NCBI RefSeq assembly: GCF_003675895.1
Contig: NZ_ML014794.1
Location: 1 to 36,378, forward strand
Direction of reading: 5' to 3'
Source: Parashewanella curva
GTDB taxonomy: Bacteria > Pseudomonadota > Gammaproteobacteria > Enterobacterales > Shewanellaceae
Length of the DNA stretch: 36,378 nt
The notes beneath the pieces were generated by a model. It saw only the letters and a list, made by a program, of their open reading frames with translations, did no database searches and was not told the DNA's origin. The translations under genes were made by a program, and so were the position numbers. This document shows, one piece after another, positions 9,939 through 17,559 of the stretch. The number at the start of each line of letters is the position of its first letter. Positions within the stretch are counted from its first letter, which is position 1.

Positions 9939-10800
9939 AAACAGTTCCAATAGCTGGCCAGAAAATCCATGATTGTATAGGGCACACTAACAGTTGTTTT
10001 GATTTGTCTGCAGTCTCAACTGTGAGTTTGTCACCTTCAATGTTGGCGATTAAGTGATTGATCCCCAGCTTGTCACTGATCTTTTCGGCGACACTTAATC
10101 GATTTACTTCAATCGATTTGCCACCAGCAACAGTTAGTTTCAACTTATACTCATCACTATTACTGGCTTTGCCTTGAAAAACATTCGGAGACATATCACC
10201 CAGATAAACAATCAGCGTGTTTTCCGTTTTCGAGCGCTTAACTTGCTTATACCAATTTGTTCCACCGTCAAATTGAATCAATTCCACATCTATCTGATAC
10301 AGGTTTTTTAGTAGCTCTTTGGAGTAAACCAGCCTAGGATCTGGATCATTCTGCTGATACATCATGATGACATGAGAAATGCCTTGCTGTTGATAAGCCA
10401 TGAGAGCCAAACAATAAAATATAGAGAACACGCTCTGGTGATGTACCGATTCAATAATTAACGAACCACTTTGTTTTATAGCTTGCTTAGGAAATTCAAT
10501 TACTGACTGTATTTGCTTAAAATACGTATCACCTTGTATCGCACTCATTGTTGGCAGAAAAAAGCGTTCAAAGTGATAATCCAAACAACTTATTGCTGCA
10601 GTGTGATCGATAGATTTAGGTAACTTAATTGAAGTTACTTGAGACGATAAACTCAAACTCTTTAGCACTGGATCTTGTTGCCAATGCTTTCGAATATCAT
10701 CGTAGATTCTTCGAATACTGGTGGTATTCGATAACCGATTTAGAATCGTTAAATCAAATCTAGGTTCGACTTTTTGCTGTAACACATCCTTGTTTCCCAT
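9928..10800 (-). CDS. Unrecognised 290-residue protein of the Cys-repeat peptide operon
   Basis: I do not recognise this family. It is soluble-looking, with no signal peptide and no strong membrane helix. Some stretches loosely recall the LpxL/HtrB acyltransferase fold: GSLIIESVHHQSVFSIFYCL resembles the 'G-hydrophobic-H' block, TLIVYLGDMSP a later D-containing block, and INHLIANIEGDKLTV a C-terminal strand. No clean HX4D/E motif is present, so the resemblance is only a hint. It has a good GGAG Shine-Dalgarno 6 nt before the ATG. It is 11 bp downstream of the HlyD-like gene and overlaps the ABC gene, so it belongs to the operon. Roles as a second tailoring enzyme, a leader-binding partner or an immunity factor are all open. 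Confidence 0.75.
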   Translation of the reverse strand: MGNKDVLQQKVEPRFDLTILNRLSNTTSIRRIYDDIRKHWQQDPVLKSLSLSSQVTSIKLPKSIDHTAAISCLDYHFERFFLPTMSAIQGDTYFKQIQSVIEFPKQAIKQSGSLIIESVHHQSVFSIFYCLALMAYQQQGISHVIMMYQQNDPDPRLVYSKELLKNLYQIDVELIQFDGGTNWYKQVKRSKTENTLIVYLGDMSPNVFQGKASNSDEYKLKLTVAGGKSIEVNRLSVAEKISDKLGINHLIANIEGDKLTVETADKSKQLLVCPIQSWIFWPAIGTVYGG

Positions 10801-10811
10801 TTTGAACTCCG

Positions 10812-12533
10812 TTAATAACTTCGACCAATAAAGATCCTAGCAATATAAGGAATAATTACTTCTATTGGCGCTAATTCATCAATAGTGATGATGGCGCTTG
10901 TAGGCACACCCGGAGAAATTGGCCTAACAGGCTTTCTGCCTCCCCAGTCATAGGCTCCAGTTGCTGTTTTATCTAAACTCAAAATCACAACCTCGCCGGG
11001 AACATCACCAATGATTTTGCTGGCTAAATCTTTATCCCCAACTAATGAATAAGACTGTACTTTTGTTAATGCGAATGGGCTAATTGATTGAATTTTTGCT
11101 GATAACTTGGCACCAATTATGGCTTTTTCATACAAAGGCTGTATCAGTGCGGTATCGCCTTTGTTCACTAGCTTTGCATCTTGGTAACGCAATATGGCGA
11201 TATTGACTAATTGATCATTAGTCCAATTTTCCCCCACCGTTTCAAGGCTACTAAATACCGGAATATCATTTTCAGAATGCAGTTGGTAATGTTTAAGTGA
11301 TACTTGGTTTTCATTAAATTCAAATACCACTGAGTCACCTTTAATTTTGACATTTGATAAATCGTCTAAAGCCGCTAATTGCTTCTTTAAATCATCAAGT
11401 AATGCACCTTGATTAGCCCCTTCAACGTAAACTGACGTTAGCTTTCGATTAATCTTAAAATCAAAATGGCCATAACGAGCTCGCGGAGAAACAATCAGCA
11501 TTTTTTTCTTTTTTTGTACTTTAACGCTGAGCAAGGTAATGGTTTCCCCTTTTGATACCACCTGGCCTACGCGTTTTTTGGTATCAATCAGTTTTCCATC
11601 GTATTCGGTAAAAATATTTTGTTGAACCCAGTTCTTGTGCTCAAGCTTGATCAGTGCTTGTACTGCTTTTTGTTGCTTAAGAGCAATTTTATTAACCGAT
11701 GCTTGGCGCTCAAACTTCCCTTGTTCAATGGTGTTTAAATCAGTTTGAATTTCAAGATATTGCTGAGTAATGTCATCATCAATCGTAGCAATTTGCTGTT
11801 CTTGCTGTGTGATATTCAAATTCAACTTAGGTTTGGCTTCTTCAAGGGTTGAAAGCGATTGAGCCAACTCCTCATATTTACTTAATAGCGGGATTAACGT
11901 GCGCTCACTGCTGTAACCTTTAGACTGTAAGGCTTTTAATTTACTGATATAACGCTTATAGGTTTGTTTGGTTTTGGCAAGTTCGACTTTGCTATCTTTT
12001 AACGAACTTTTTCCTACTCGCTTATAACTCACAAGCACATCTTCAAACGTCGCTTTTAAGTCTTTTAATCGACTGATTTTGTCTTTGCTATTAGTGATTT
12101 TTTGCTGATATAACTTTAATTGCTCATCGTATTTAGCTTGCGCTTTTTTCTCTTCGGCTTTAATTACCTCAAGCTCTGATTGATAAAGTGTCATTGCAGA
12201 AAGATAGGCATTTTCAGCTATTGGATCGCTCAAAATGAGTATTGGGTCACCAGATTCAATATCACCATTTTCATAATCAAAAGATTTAACCACTCGACCA
12301 TCACCTAGGGAAACACTTTCTCTAATACCGCCTATTGGTAAAATCATGCCTTTGGCTTTAACATGCACTTCAATTCGGGCGAACAGCATCCAAAGCACTA
12401 ACACCAGCATGAAACCACAAAACAAATAAGCAATAGGCTTAAAAAAGCGAAATGCCCTTTCAGGCAAAATCAACGACAAAGTTTGATGCTTTTCATATTG
12501 ATCAATAAATGTCTTTCTAAATAGTCTTGCCAT
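10812..12533 (-). CDS. HlyD-type membrane fusion (periplasmic adaptor) protein, NHLM-like
   Basis: This 573-residue protein would link the inner-membrane ABC exporter to the outer membrane. It has one N-terminal transmembrane helix (about residues 33-52). A lipoyl-like half follows (VKAKGMILPIGGIRESVSL through VVKSFDYENGDIESGD), then a long coiled coil rich in K/E/Q (about 90-280). The second lipoyl half is FTEYDGKLIDTKKRVGQVVSKG. The C-terminal part (about 330-573) ends with a PGVPTSAIITI stretch near the terminus, as in NHLM-system HlyD proteins. An AGGGT Shine-Dalgarno directly precedes the ATG. The gene starts 2 bp after the radical SAM gene's stop codon. No outer-membrane TolC partner lies in the window. 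Confidence 0.9.
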   Translation of the reverse strand: MARLFRKTFIDQYEKHQTLSLILPERAFRFFKPIAYLFCGFMLVLVLWMLFARIEVHVKAKGMILPIGGIRESVSLGDGRVVKSFDYENGDIESGDPILILSDPIAENAYLSAMTLYQSELEVIKAEEKKAQAKYDEQLKLYQQKITNSKDKISRLKDLKATFEDVLVSYKRVGKSSLKDSKVELAKTKQTYKRYISKLKALQSKGYSSERTLIPLLSKYEELAQSLSTLEEAKPKLNLNITQQEQQIATIDDDITQQYLEIQTDLNTIEQGKFERQASVNKIALKQQKAVQALIKLEHKNWVQQNIFTEYDGKLIDTKKRVGQVVSKGETITLLSVKVQKKKKMLIVSPRARYGHFDFKINRKLTSVYVEGANQGALLDDLKKQLAALDDLSNVKIKGDSVVFEFNENQVSLKHYQLHSENDIPVFSSLETVGENWTNDQLVNIAILRYQDAKLVNKGDTALIQPLYEKAIIGAKLSAKIQSISPFALTKVQSYSLVGDKDLASKIIGDVPGEVVILSLDKTATGAYDWGGRKPVRPISPGVPTSAIITIDELAPIEVIIPYIARIFIGRSY

Positions 12534-12535
12534 GC

Positions 12536-14086
12536 TTACCCTACCGACTGGATATGAATAATCGTATTATCTTTGTATCCCAACTCATTGAGTTTGTTGT
12601 GCAAGATCTGTTGAGATTTTTTTAAGCTATTGGTGTTGTGACGGTCACCTGAAATTTTTGTGTCTATGGTAACTTGTGAATCCAACCACTCTTCTTTTTT
12701 CACCACGCCTGCATTAAGCGCCCTTGAAAAGATGTTTTCCGCTGTATTCCATTTCCAATCAGGACAAGGCGTTGACTTCTGATCGCCCTCACCATGATAT
12801 ACAAATCGATGGCTGCAAAAGCCACCACACAAAGGAAGGATTTTACAAGCTCGGCAGGTATCATTATCAAATGGAGACCATTGTTGCCAAAGCTGATTAT
12901 TTCTCGACTCTAACGCTTTGTTGTAGTCAAAAATGGTGCCTATTTTCTTTTGTGGATCATGCATGGTTTCCCAGCATTTATGTAAGTCACCGTTAGCCGA
13001 AACCACAAGGCCATTGTTTTTTGCCGCAACGCACATACCAAGAAATGAGTTTGGGGCTGATTTAGGACGAATAAGACCAAGCTTTTGTCCTAGCCGAGTA
13101 AACTCTAAGATTTTTTGATTAAATATCTTTTTAGATAAACTTTGATTGAATGCTTCTCCACTCTCGGCTGTGGATGCATCAATCGGGGCAAAATACAGAC
13201 TAAAGCGACCCGTTTCCGCTAAGCCAAGCTGATGCAATTCATAAAGCAGAGCTTCACAATGTTCGAGATTATTTTGACCAACGTTTACACGTGTGCTGAT
13301 TGCCAATGGTGTTTGTGTGACCACAGCCTGTATGTTCTCGATAATTTTTTTATAGCTACCATGACCATTTAATTTAGGGCGCATTTGATCATGGATTTCT
13401 TGAGGGCCATCAATGGTAATTTGAGCCCATGTACAACGACGAGCATAAAGCTCTAACGCCGTTTCAACGGTGAGTAGATAACCATTGGTAACAATAGAAG
13501 AGCCGTAACCGATCTTATTCATATCGCATAAAGCAATCATACGATCAGCCAACTTTAATAAAGCAGGCTTTGCCATTAATGGCTCGCCACCATACCAAGT
13601 GATCGAAAGGTGGTTTAATTCATGTTTTTGCATCTCTAAGTGATCAATGATGGCTTGGCTAACTTTTGCATCAAACTTATCCTGTGCTTTTTCGACTCCT
13701 TGGAAACAATAACCACAAGCAAGGTTGCATCCTAATGATGGAGCAAGGGTTAAACTCAGAGATGAATTATCGGTGCGGATTCGAGAAAATTGCATTTCCA
13801 ATTGCTCAAGTTCATTAGCATTTTTGTACACCAAAAAGCCATTAGAAAAAAAATACTTTAATTGAGCTGAAGGTAGTAAGGATATGTCATTAAGCTGCTT
13901 ATACTCAATTGCAGTTAACTTGATCAGTGCACGAGTTTGACTATTGAATAGCAGGAGTTCGTCATTTTTCAGAGTGACAGGAATATTGTATTGAGAGTGG
14001 GTCAACTGAGACGAATCAATATGTATATGATATTTAGATACTCGCTCTGCCAAGCTTTTGATTTGTTGTTTCGTCACCGATTGCAT
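12536..14086 (-). CDS. Radical SAM/SPASM peptide maturase
   Basis: This 516-residue enzyme is expected to install radical-derived cross-links, most likely Cys thioethers, in the Cys-repeat peptide encoded next to it. The radical SAM cluster motif is GCNLACGYC (Cys120, Cys124, Cys127), followed by WYGGEPL. A SPASM region that binds auxiliary Fe-S clusters has GMCVAAKNNG, GDLHKCWE, DTCRACKILPLCGGFCSHR and a final CPDW. The N-terminal ~110 residues precede the TIM barrel and may form the leader-binding (RRE-like) part, though I cannot confirm that fold. An AGGA Shine-Dalgarno sits 8 nt before the ATG. The gene begins 24 bp after the precursor stop. SPASM maturases include sactipeptide and ranthipeptide enzymes; which chemistry applies here is not readable from sequence. 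Confidence 0.93.
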   Translation of the reverse strand: MQSVTKQQIKSLAERVSKYHIHIDSSQLTHSQYNIPVTLKNDELLLFNSQTRALIKLTAIEYKQLNDISLLPSAQLKYFFSNGFLVYKNANELEQLEMQFSRIRTDNSSLSLTLAPSLGCNLACGYCFQGVEKAQDKFDAKVSQAIIDHLEMQKHELNHLSITWYGGEPLMAKPALLKLADRMIALCDMNKIGYGSSIVTNGYLLTVETALELYARRCTWAQITIDGPQEIHDQMRPKLNGHGSYKKIIENIQAVVTQTPLAISTRVNVGQNNLEHCEALLYELHQLGLAETGRFSLYFAPIDASTAESGEAFNQSLSKKIFNQKILEFTRLGQKLGLIRPKSAPNSFLGMCVAAKNNGLVVSANGDLHKCWETMHDPQKKIGTIFDYNKALESRNNQLWQQWSPFDNDTCRACKILPLCGGFCSHRFVYHGEGDQKSTPCPDWKWNTAENIFSRALNAGVVKKEEWLDSQVTIDTKISGDRHNTNSLKKSQQILHNKLNELGYKDNTIIHIQSVG

Positions 14087-14110
14087 CTTGATTAGTCCTT
14101 AATACAAGTA

Positions 14111-14689
14111 TCAACATGAAGGCAGTAGTGGAATAAAATTAACGACACAAGCACTAACTGGGTCACCATCATCGACATCTACGACACATGCTCCAGCATG
14201 GGCTTCACAAAGGTCTAAGACTTTAGCAACACAAGCTTCGGCATTTCCTGCACAAACGCCGGTACCAGCATCCGCCACGCAAGCATCTGCTTTTCCTGCA
14301 CATAAATCACCTGCACTTGCGGCAGCAACACAAGCATCAGCATCTCCCGCACAAGCATTAGCGGCTCCAGCATGACCTGCACAAGCATCGGCATTTCCCG
14401 CACATGCAGCAGCAGCATCAGCATCTGCCGAGCAGGCACCAGTGTTAGCCGCACAAGCGTCTCCGGCACTGGCGTGTCCACCACAAGCTGAAGCGTCTGA
14501 TGTACAAGCATGAGCTACTTCAGCATTGGCACCACAAACACCAATATCACTAGAACAAACCGAACCTGCTGCGGTATCAGAGGCACAAGCATCGGCGTCA
14601 ACACTGCAAAGAGCGCCTGCCTTAAAGTTTCTTCCGCATGCATCGGCATCAGCTACACAGTGAGTAGCCACACCTTTATCGGAAGCACA
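14111..14689 (-). repeat. Cys-repeat core: alternating C-x9-C-x6 (17-residue period)
   Basis: Counting residues between successive cysteines from the first core Cys gives 9,6,9,6,9,6,9,6,9,6,9,6,9,6,9,6,8,6,7,6,12,10. The short interval is typically C-A-G-D-A-D-A-C, with Asp, Asn or similar at +3 and Asp or Gly at +5. The long interval is C-A-x-x-A-x-A-G-x-A-C or similar. The unit is 51 bp, but the DNA copies are clearly diverged, so the register is kept at protein level. It degrades only in the last three units. Confidence 0.92.
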
Positions 14690-15343
14690 AGCCGATACAG
14701 TGAAAGGATCGCTTCCCCCTCCAGCTATACCACCAATCCCACCTATATCCCCTGTTCCACCTGCAATACCTGGAGACGAAGTACCAAAACTGCCAAAACC
14801 ACCGCCAAAGCCAGCAAAACCACCAGCAGGCATTCCGTAAAGTTGTAATTCAGTATTACTTAGCTCTCTGTCTTCGTTCTCATCATCTGAATCTAATAAA
14901 TCATCAGAAACACTAAGCAATAATCCTCTTAAATACGCAATAAAAATGTCGGAGGTGATGGCAATATCAATGGCCGCTTGCTCTGTTTCAATATTGAAAG
15001 GCAAACCATTAAGCACCACCACTCGCTGATTCAGGCTGTATAAGGTATAGCCACCGACATTTATCACTTGAAAACCAATTACGCCACCCTGCTTTTCCAG
15101 CTCTTTTAAACTGTAAAAATTAGGCAGCATTTCAAGCATGATGAAGTTGATGGTGTGAGCAAGAAATTGGGATACGCCGGGACTAATATTTGACCAGCGC
15201 TCAGATAAAAGAGCTTCAGGGTTGAGCTCTACACCTTGATGAAATTTTCTAAAGGCTTTGGGGTCATTCAGCTGATGATGTGACATCTGACACACATCAT
15301 CGACAGATAACGCAAATTTAGCTGAAGAATCTATGGTGAGCAT
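14111..15343 (-). CDS. Putative RiPP precursor with long leader and 23-Cys, 17-residue-repeat core
   Basis: This 410-residue protein is the probable substrate of the downstream enzymes. Residues 1-146 form a well-mixed domain. An acidic patch follows (about 147-168: SDDLLDSDDENEDREL), then a Gly-rich linker (about 170-211) containing GGIAGGGSDPF, a plausible double-Gly site for a C39 peptidase (IAGG at 206-209). From Cys219 to the C-terminal Cys410 the sequence is almost only Ala, Asp, Gly, Ser, Val, Asn and Cys. Its 23 cysteines alternate at spacings of 9 and 6 intervening residues. The frame is open to a TTG at 15376, but that codon sits by the predicted -10 box. The ATG at 15343 has GGATAGG about 7-13 nt upstream and is preferred. 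It is the first gene of the operon. An uncoupled structural repeat protein is the alternative, but the neighbours argue for a RiPP. Confidence 0.82.
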   Translation of the reverse strand: MLTIDSSAKFALSVDDVCQMSHHQLNDPKAFRKFHQGVELNPEALLSERWSNISPGVSQFLAHTINFIMLEMLPNFYSLKELEKQGGVIGFQVINVGGYTLYSLNQRVVVLNGLPFNIETEQAAIDIAITSDIFIAYLRGLLLSVSDDLLDSDDENEDRELSNTELQLYGMPAGGFAGFGGGFGSFGTSSPGIAGGTGDIGGIGGIAGGGSDPFTVSACASDKGVATHCVADADACGRNFKAGALCSVDADACASDTAAGSVCSSDIGVCGANAEVAHACTSDASACGGHASAGDACAANTGACSADADAAAACAGNADACAGHAGAANACAGDADACVAAASAGDLCAGKADACVADAGTGVCAGNAEACVAKVLDLCEAHAGACVVDVDDGDPVSACVVNFIPLLPSC

Positions 15344-15376
15344 TTCCGACCTATCCCTAGTACAATAAAACTTCAA

Positions 15377-15407
15377 TTTATAAATACACTGAATTTAGTG
15401 TAGTCAA
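15377..15407 (-). promoter_or_regulatory. Candidate operon promoter with dyad in a 19-bp spacer
   Basis: On the minus strand, TTGACT (-35, 15402-15407) is followed after exactly 19 nt by TATAAA (-10, 15377-15382). The spacer holds an interrupted palindrome, ACACTGAATTTAGTGT on the plus strand (15386-15401), symmetric at 14 of 16 positions. A 19-bp spacer with a central dyad is the layout of promoters controlled by MerR-family activators. No MerR gene lies in the window, so the regulator is unknown. It lies 33 bp upstream of the preferred precursor start. Confidence 0.5.
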
Positions 15408-15516
15408 TATTTAGAGAATCATTGTGGTAAGGTACTAACTCAAAATAAGTAAGGTTTGTTGATCTTCCTAATACTTTTTTAAAATTCACTCTTCTTCCAC
15501 ATTGTTAAGCGATAAC

Positions 15517-16047
15517 ATGACACAGATAAAAATCATTGTCGGCTCAAAGAATCCTGTAAAAATAAAAGCTAGCTTACAAGCAATTAAAGCTTACTTTCCG
15601 AATACAAATGTTGAACCTCAAGGTGTTGATGCGCCTTCTTTAGTTACAGATCAACCTATGACAGCGGCTGAAACTCGCCAAGGTGCCATCAACCGAGTGG
15701 AATATTGTAAAAAACATCATAAAGCGGATTTTTATATCGCGATTGAAGGTGGTGTCGAGCAAAACCAAGATGGTGTGTTTACTTTTGCCTATATCGTCAT
15801 TGATGATCTAAAACAGCAACGGATCAACCGCAGTGCCGCTTTACCATTACCTGAAATTGTTTATCAAAAACTGACTCAAGGTGAAGAGTTAGGAAATGTG
15901 ATGGATGATTTATTTGGCACAGAAAACATCAAACAAAAAGGTGGAGCCATTGGGTTATTAACTCAAGGACTCGCCACGCGTCAGAGCACTTACGAACAAG
16001 CCATTACCTTAGCAATGGCACCCTTTATCCATCAAGATCTATTCTAA
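15517..16047 (+). CDS. yjjX: Inosine/xanthosine triphosphatase, YjjX family
   Basis: This 176-residue cytoplasmic enzyme hydrolyses non-canonical nucleotides (ITP/XTP) to keep them out of nucleic acids. The N-terminal IIVGSKNPVKIKA is the family's phosphate-binding start. VDAPSLVTDQPMTAAETRQGA, IAIEGGVE and the DDLFGTENIKQKGGAIGLLT block are typical of YjjX. The frame is open to a TTG at 15502, but the ATG at 15517 gives the normal family start (MTQIKIIVGSKNP). It is transcribed divergently from the peptide operon and shares its intergenic region. Confidence 0.93.
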   Translation: MTQIKIIVGSKNPVKIKASLQAIKAYFPNTNVEPQGVDAPSLVTDQPMTAAETRQGAINRVEYCKKHHKADFYIAIEGGVEQNQDGVFTFAYIVIDDLKQQRINRSAALPLPEIVYQKLTQGEELGNVMDDLFGTENIKQKGGAIGLLTQGLATRQSTYEQAITLAMAPFIHQDLF

Positions 16048-16063
16048 TAACATTCAAAAAGGT

Positions 16064-16090
16064 GAAGTCAGAGGTTTTAACTCTGACTTC
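16064..16090. terminator. Bidirectional terminator
   Basis: GAAGTCAGAG (16064-16073) pairs perfectly with CTCTGACTTC (16081-16090) around a 7-nt loop. On the minus strand the stem is followed by CACCTTTTTG, on the plus strand by TCGCTTTAT. It separates convergent yjjX and the btuF-like gene and overlaps the latter's last codons. Confidence 0.8.
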
Positions 16091-16904
16091 TCGCTTTATC
16101 TAATGCTCCACACACCAGTTTAATACCGTCGATAGCTCTTGGGGTTGGGCGATGTAATAAATCAGCATCAAGCTGATAAATCTGATGGTGTTTTACCGCT
16201 GGGATACTGGGCCATTTACTCCAGTCAATTCCTTGAATATTACCTTCGTCTTGACTTTGTAAAATCACTTCAGGCTTTGCCAGTAACACATTTTCAATAC
16301 TGACTTGCGGATAATCACTGCTTGCGGAATAAAACACATTATCGCCATTACAAACGGAGATTAGTTGTTGGATCCAACTGTTTTTCGCCACTGTCATTAA
16401 CGGCTTTGACCACAATTGATAAAAAACTTTTACTTTCTGTTTTTTCTCATTTTTACTGCGAATTTTAGATAACTGTTGTCTAAATTGAGTCACTACCTTT
16501 TTGGCTTGCTGTTGATGCCCTGTTAGCTCCCCTAGCTTAAGTAAGTCCGTGGCAATAGCCGTTAGTGTGCTCGGGCTACTATCATAAAGATTAAAACCAA
16601 GTTGTTTTAAGCGTTCAATATCTTTGGGTTTATTACCCTTACCCCATACCACAATAAGATCGGGATCGAGCTCAAGCACTCGTTCTAATTGAATACCGTG
16701 ATAACCACCAATGGATGGAATTTTTTTTGCTTGCTCAGGAAAGTCGGCATGATCTACCGCGGCGACTATCGAATCACCTGCCCCGATAGCAAATAACTGC
16801 TCAACAGCATGAGGAGACAAGGCGATAATACGTTTAGCGGATTTAGCTGTTGCTGATAATGATAAAAGAACTAAAGAACATATAATTAGGGGAAAGATCT
16901 TCAT
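16077..16904 (-). CDS. btuF: Periplasmic cobalamin-binding protein, BtuF-like
   Basis: This 275-residue protein has a signal peptide (MKIFPLIICSLVLLSLSATA) and the helical-backbone substrate-binding fold of BtuF/FepB proteins. Supporting motifs are RIIALSPHAVEQLFAIGAGD, the IPSIGGYHGIQLERVLELDPDLIVVW block and the C-terminal RPTPRAIDGI. It would deliver vitamin B12 to a BtuCD transporter, which is not in the window. Its ATG overlaps the stop of the upstream cobalamin adenosyltransferase by one base (TAATG), which supports a cobalamin rather than a siderophore ligand. Confidence 0.87.
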   Translation of the reverse strand: MKIFPLIICSLVLLSLSATAKSAKRIIALSPHAVEQLFAIGAGDSIVAAVDHADFPEQAKKIPSIGGYHGIQLERVLELDPDLIVVWGKGNKPKDIERLKQLGFNLYDSSPSTLTAIATDLLKLGELTGHQQQAKKVVTQFRQQLSKIRSKNEKKQKVKVFYQLWSKPLMTVAKNSWIQQLISVCNGDNVFYSASSDYPQVSIENVLLAKPEVILQSQDEGNIQGIDWSKWPSIPAVKHHQIYQLDADLLHRPTPRAIDGIKLVCGALDKARSQS

Positions 16905-17500
16905 TAATAATCAAACCCGACTTGTGCTTTGATTCCTGCTTCAAAAGCGTGTTTAATTGGTTTCACTTCACTCACAATATCAGCAAGCTCAATGATTTTT
17001 CGATGGCATGCACGCCCTGTAATGATCACATGCTGCATTTCAGGTCGGTTATTCAAGGCACTGATGACTCTATCTACATCCAAGTAGTGATAACTCACCA
17101 TATAGGTCAGTTCATCCAGCAACACACAATCAATGGACTCGTCAGCCAGTAACTTTTCAGCCGCTTCCCAAGCGGTTACCGCTGCTACGGTGTCTTTTTC
17201 TTTATCTTGGGTTTCCCATGTAAAGCCAGTACCCATCACATGAAACTCAACCCCAAGCTTTTCTAGCACATTGCGTTCGCCACATTCCCAAGAGCCTTTA
17301 ATAAACTGTACAACTGCAGCTTTTTTACCGTGACCGATAGCTCTTGCAACCGTGCCAAAACCCGCCGTTGATTTACCTTTACCGTTACCTGTAAGCACCA
17401 AAAGAATGCCTTTTTCTTCTTGTGCTGCTTCGATTTTGGCATCAACAGACTCTTTGAGTTTTTGCTGTCGCTGTTTGTGTTTATTTTGTTGTTCTGACAT
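16904..17500 (-). CDS. cobO: Cob(I)yrinic acid a,c-diamide adenosyltransferase (CobO/BtuR)
   Basis: This 198-residue cytosolic enzyme transfers the 5'-deoxyadenosyl group of ATP to reduced corrinoids, making the coenzyme form. The P-loop GNGKGKST (38-45), VVQFIKG, GTGFTW, the DELTY motif and the ITGRACHRKIIELAD block are all characteristic of CobA/CobO/BtuR. The frame is open upstream to 17536, but the ATG at 17500 has an AGGT Shine-Dalgarno and gives MSEQQNKHKQRQQ, the usual charged start. It is coupled to the btuF-like gene in a small corrinoid uptake/activation operon. Confidence 0.94.
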   Translation of the reverse strand: MSEQQNKHKQRQQKLKESVDAKIEAAQEEKGILLVLTGNGKGKSTAGFGTVARAIGHGKKAAVVQFIKGSWECGERNVLEKLGVEFHVMGTGFTWETQDKEKDTVAAVTAWEAAEKLLADESIDCVLLDELTYMVSYHYLDVDRVISALNNRPEMQHVIITGRACHRKIIELADIVSEVKPIKHAFEAGIKAQVGFDY

Positions 17501-17526
17501 TTGTTTACCTATCTGTTGGCAAAGAA

Positions 17527-17553
17527 CCCCAGCCACAGAGCTTACAGCTGGGG
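17527..17553 (-). terminator. Terminator-like hairpin downstream of the DPP IV gene
   Basis: CCCCAGC (17527-17533) pairs with GCTGGGG (17547-17553). On the minus strand, the direction of transcription, it is followed by TTCTTTG. It lies 6 bp after the dipeptidyl peptidase stop codon and before cobO. Confidence 0.6.
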
Positions 17554-17559
17554 ATCAGG

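Noticed and set aside
14111-14689. Cys repeats as a metallothionein or antifreeze-type protein
   Set aside because: There are no CxC or CC clusters as in metallothioneins and no TxT ice-binding rows. The operon context of radical SAM, C39 and HlyD favours a modified peptide, though this is not excluded.
14510-14848. 112-codon Thr/Ser/Cys-rich open frame on the plus strand opposite the Cys repeats
   Set aside because: It is an antisense shadow of the repeat coding pattern, with no ribosome site of its own.
15344-15376. Upstream TTG start for the Cys-repeat precursor, adding 11 residues
   Set aside because: The TTG lies directly beside the predicted -10 box and has no ribosome site. The ATG at 15343 has a GGATAGG at a suitable distance.
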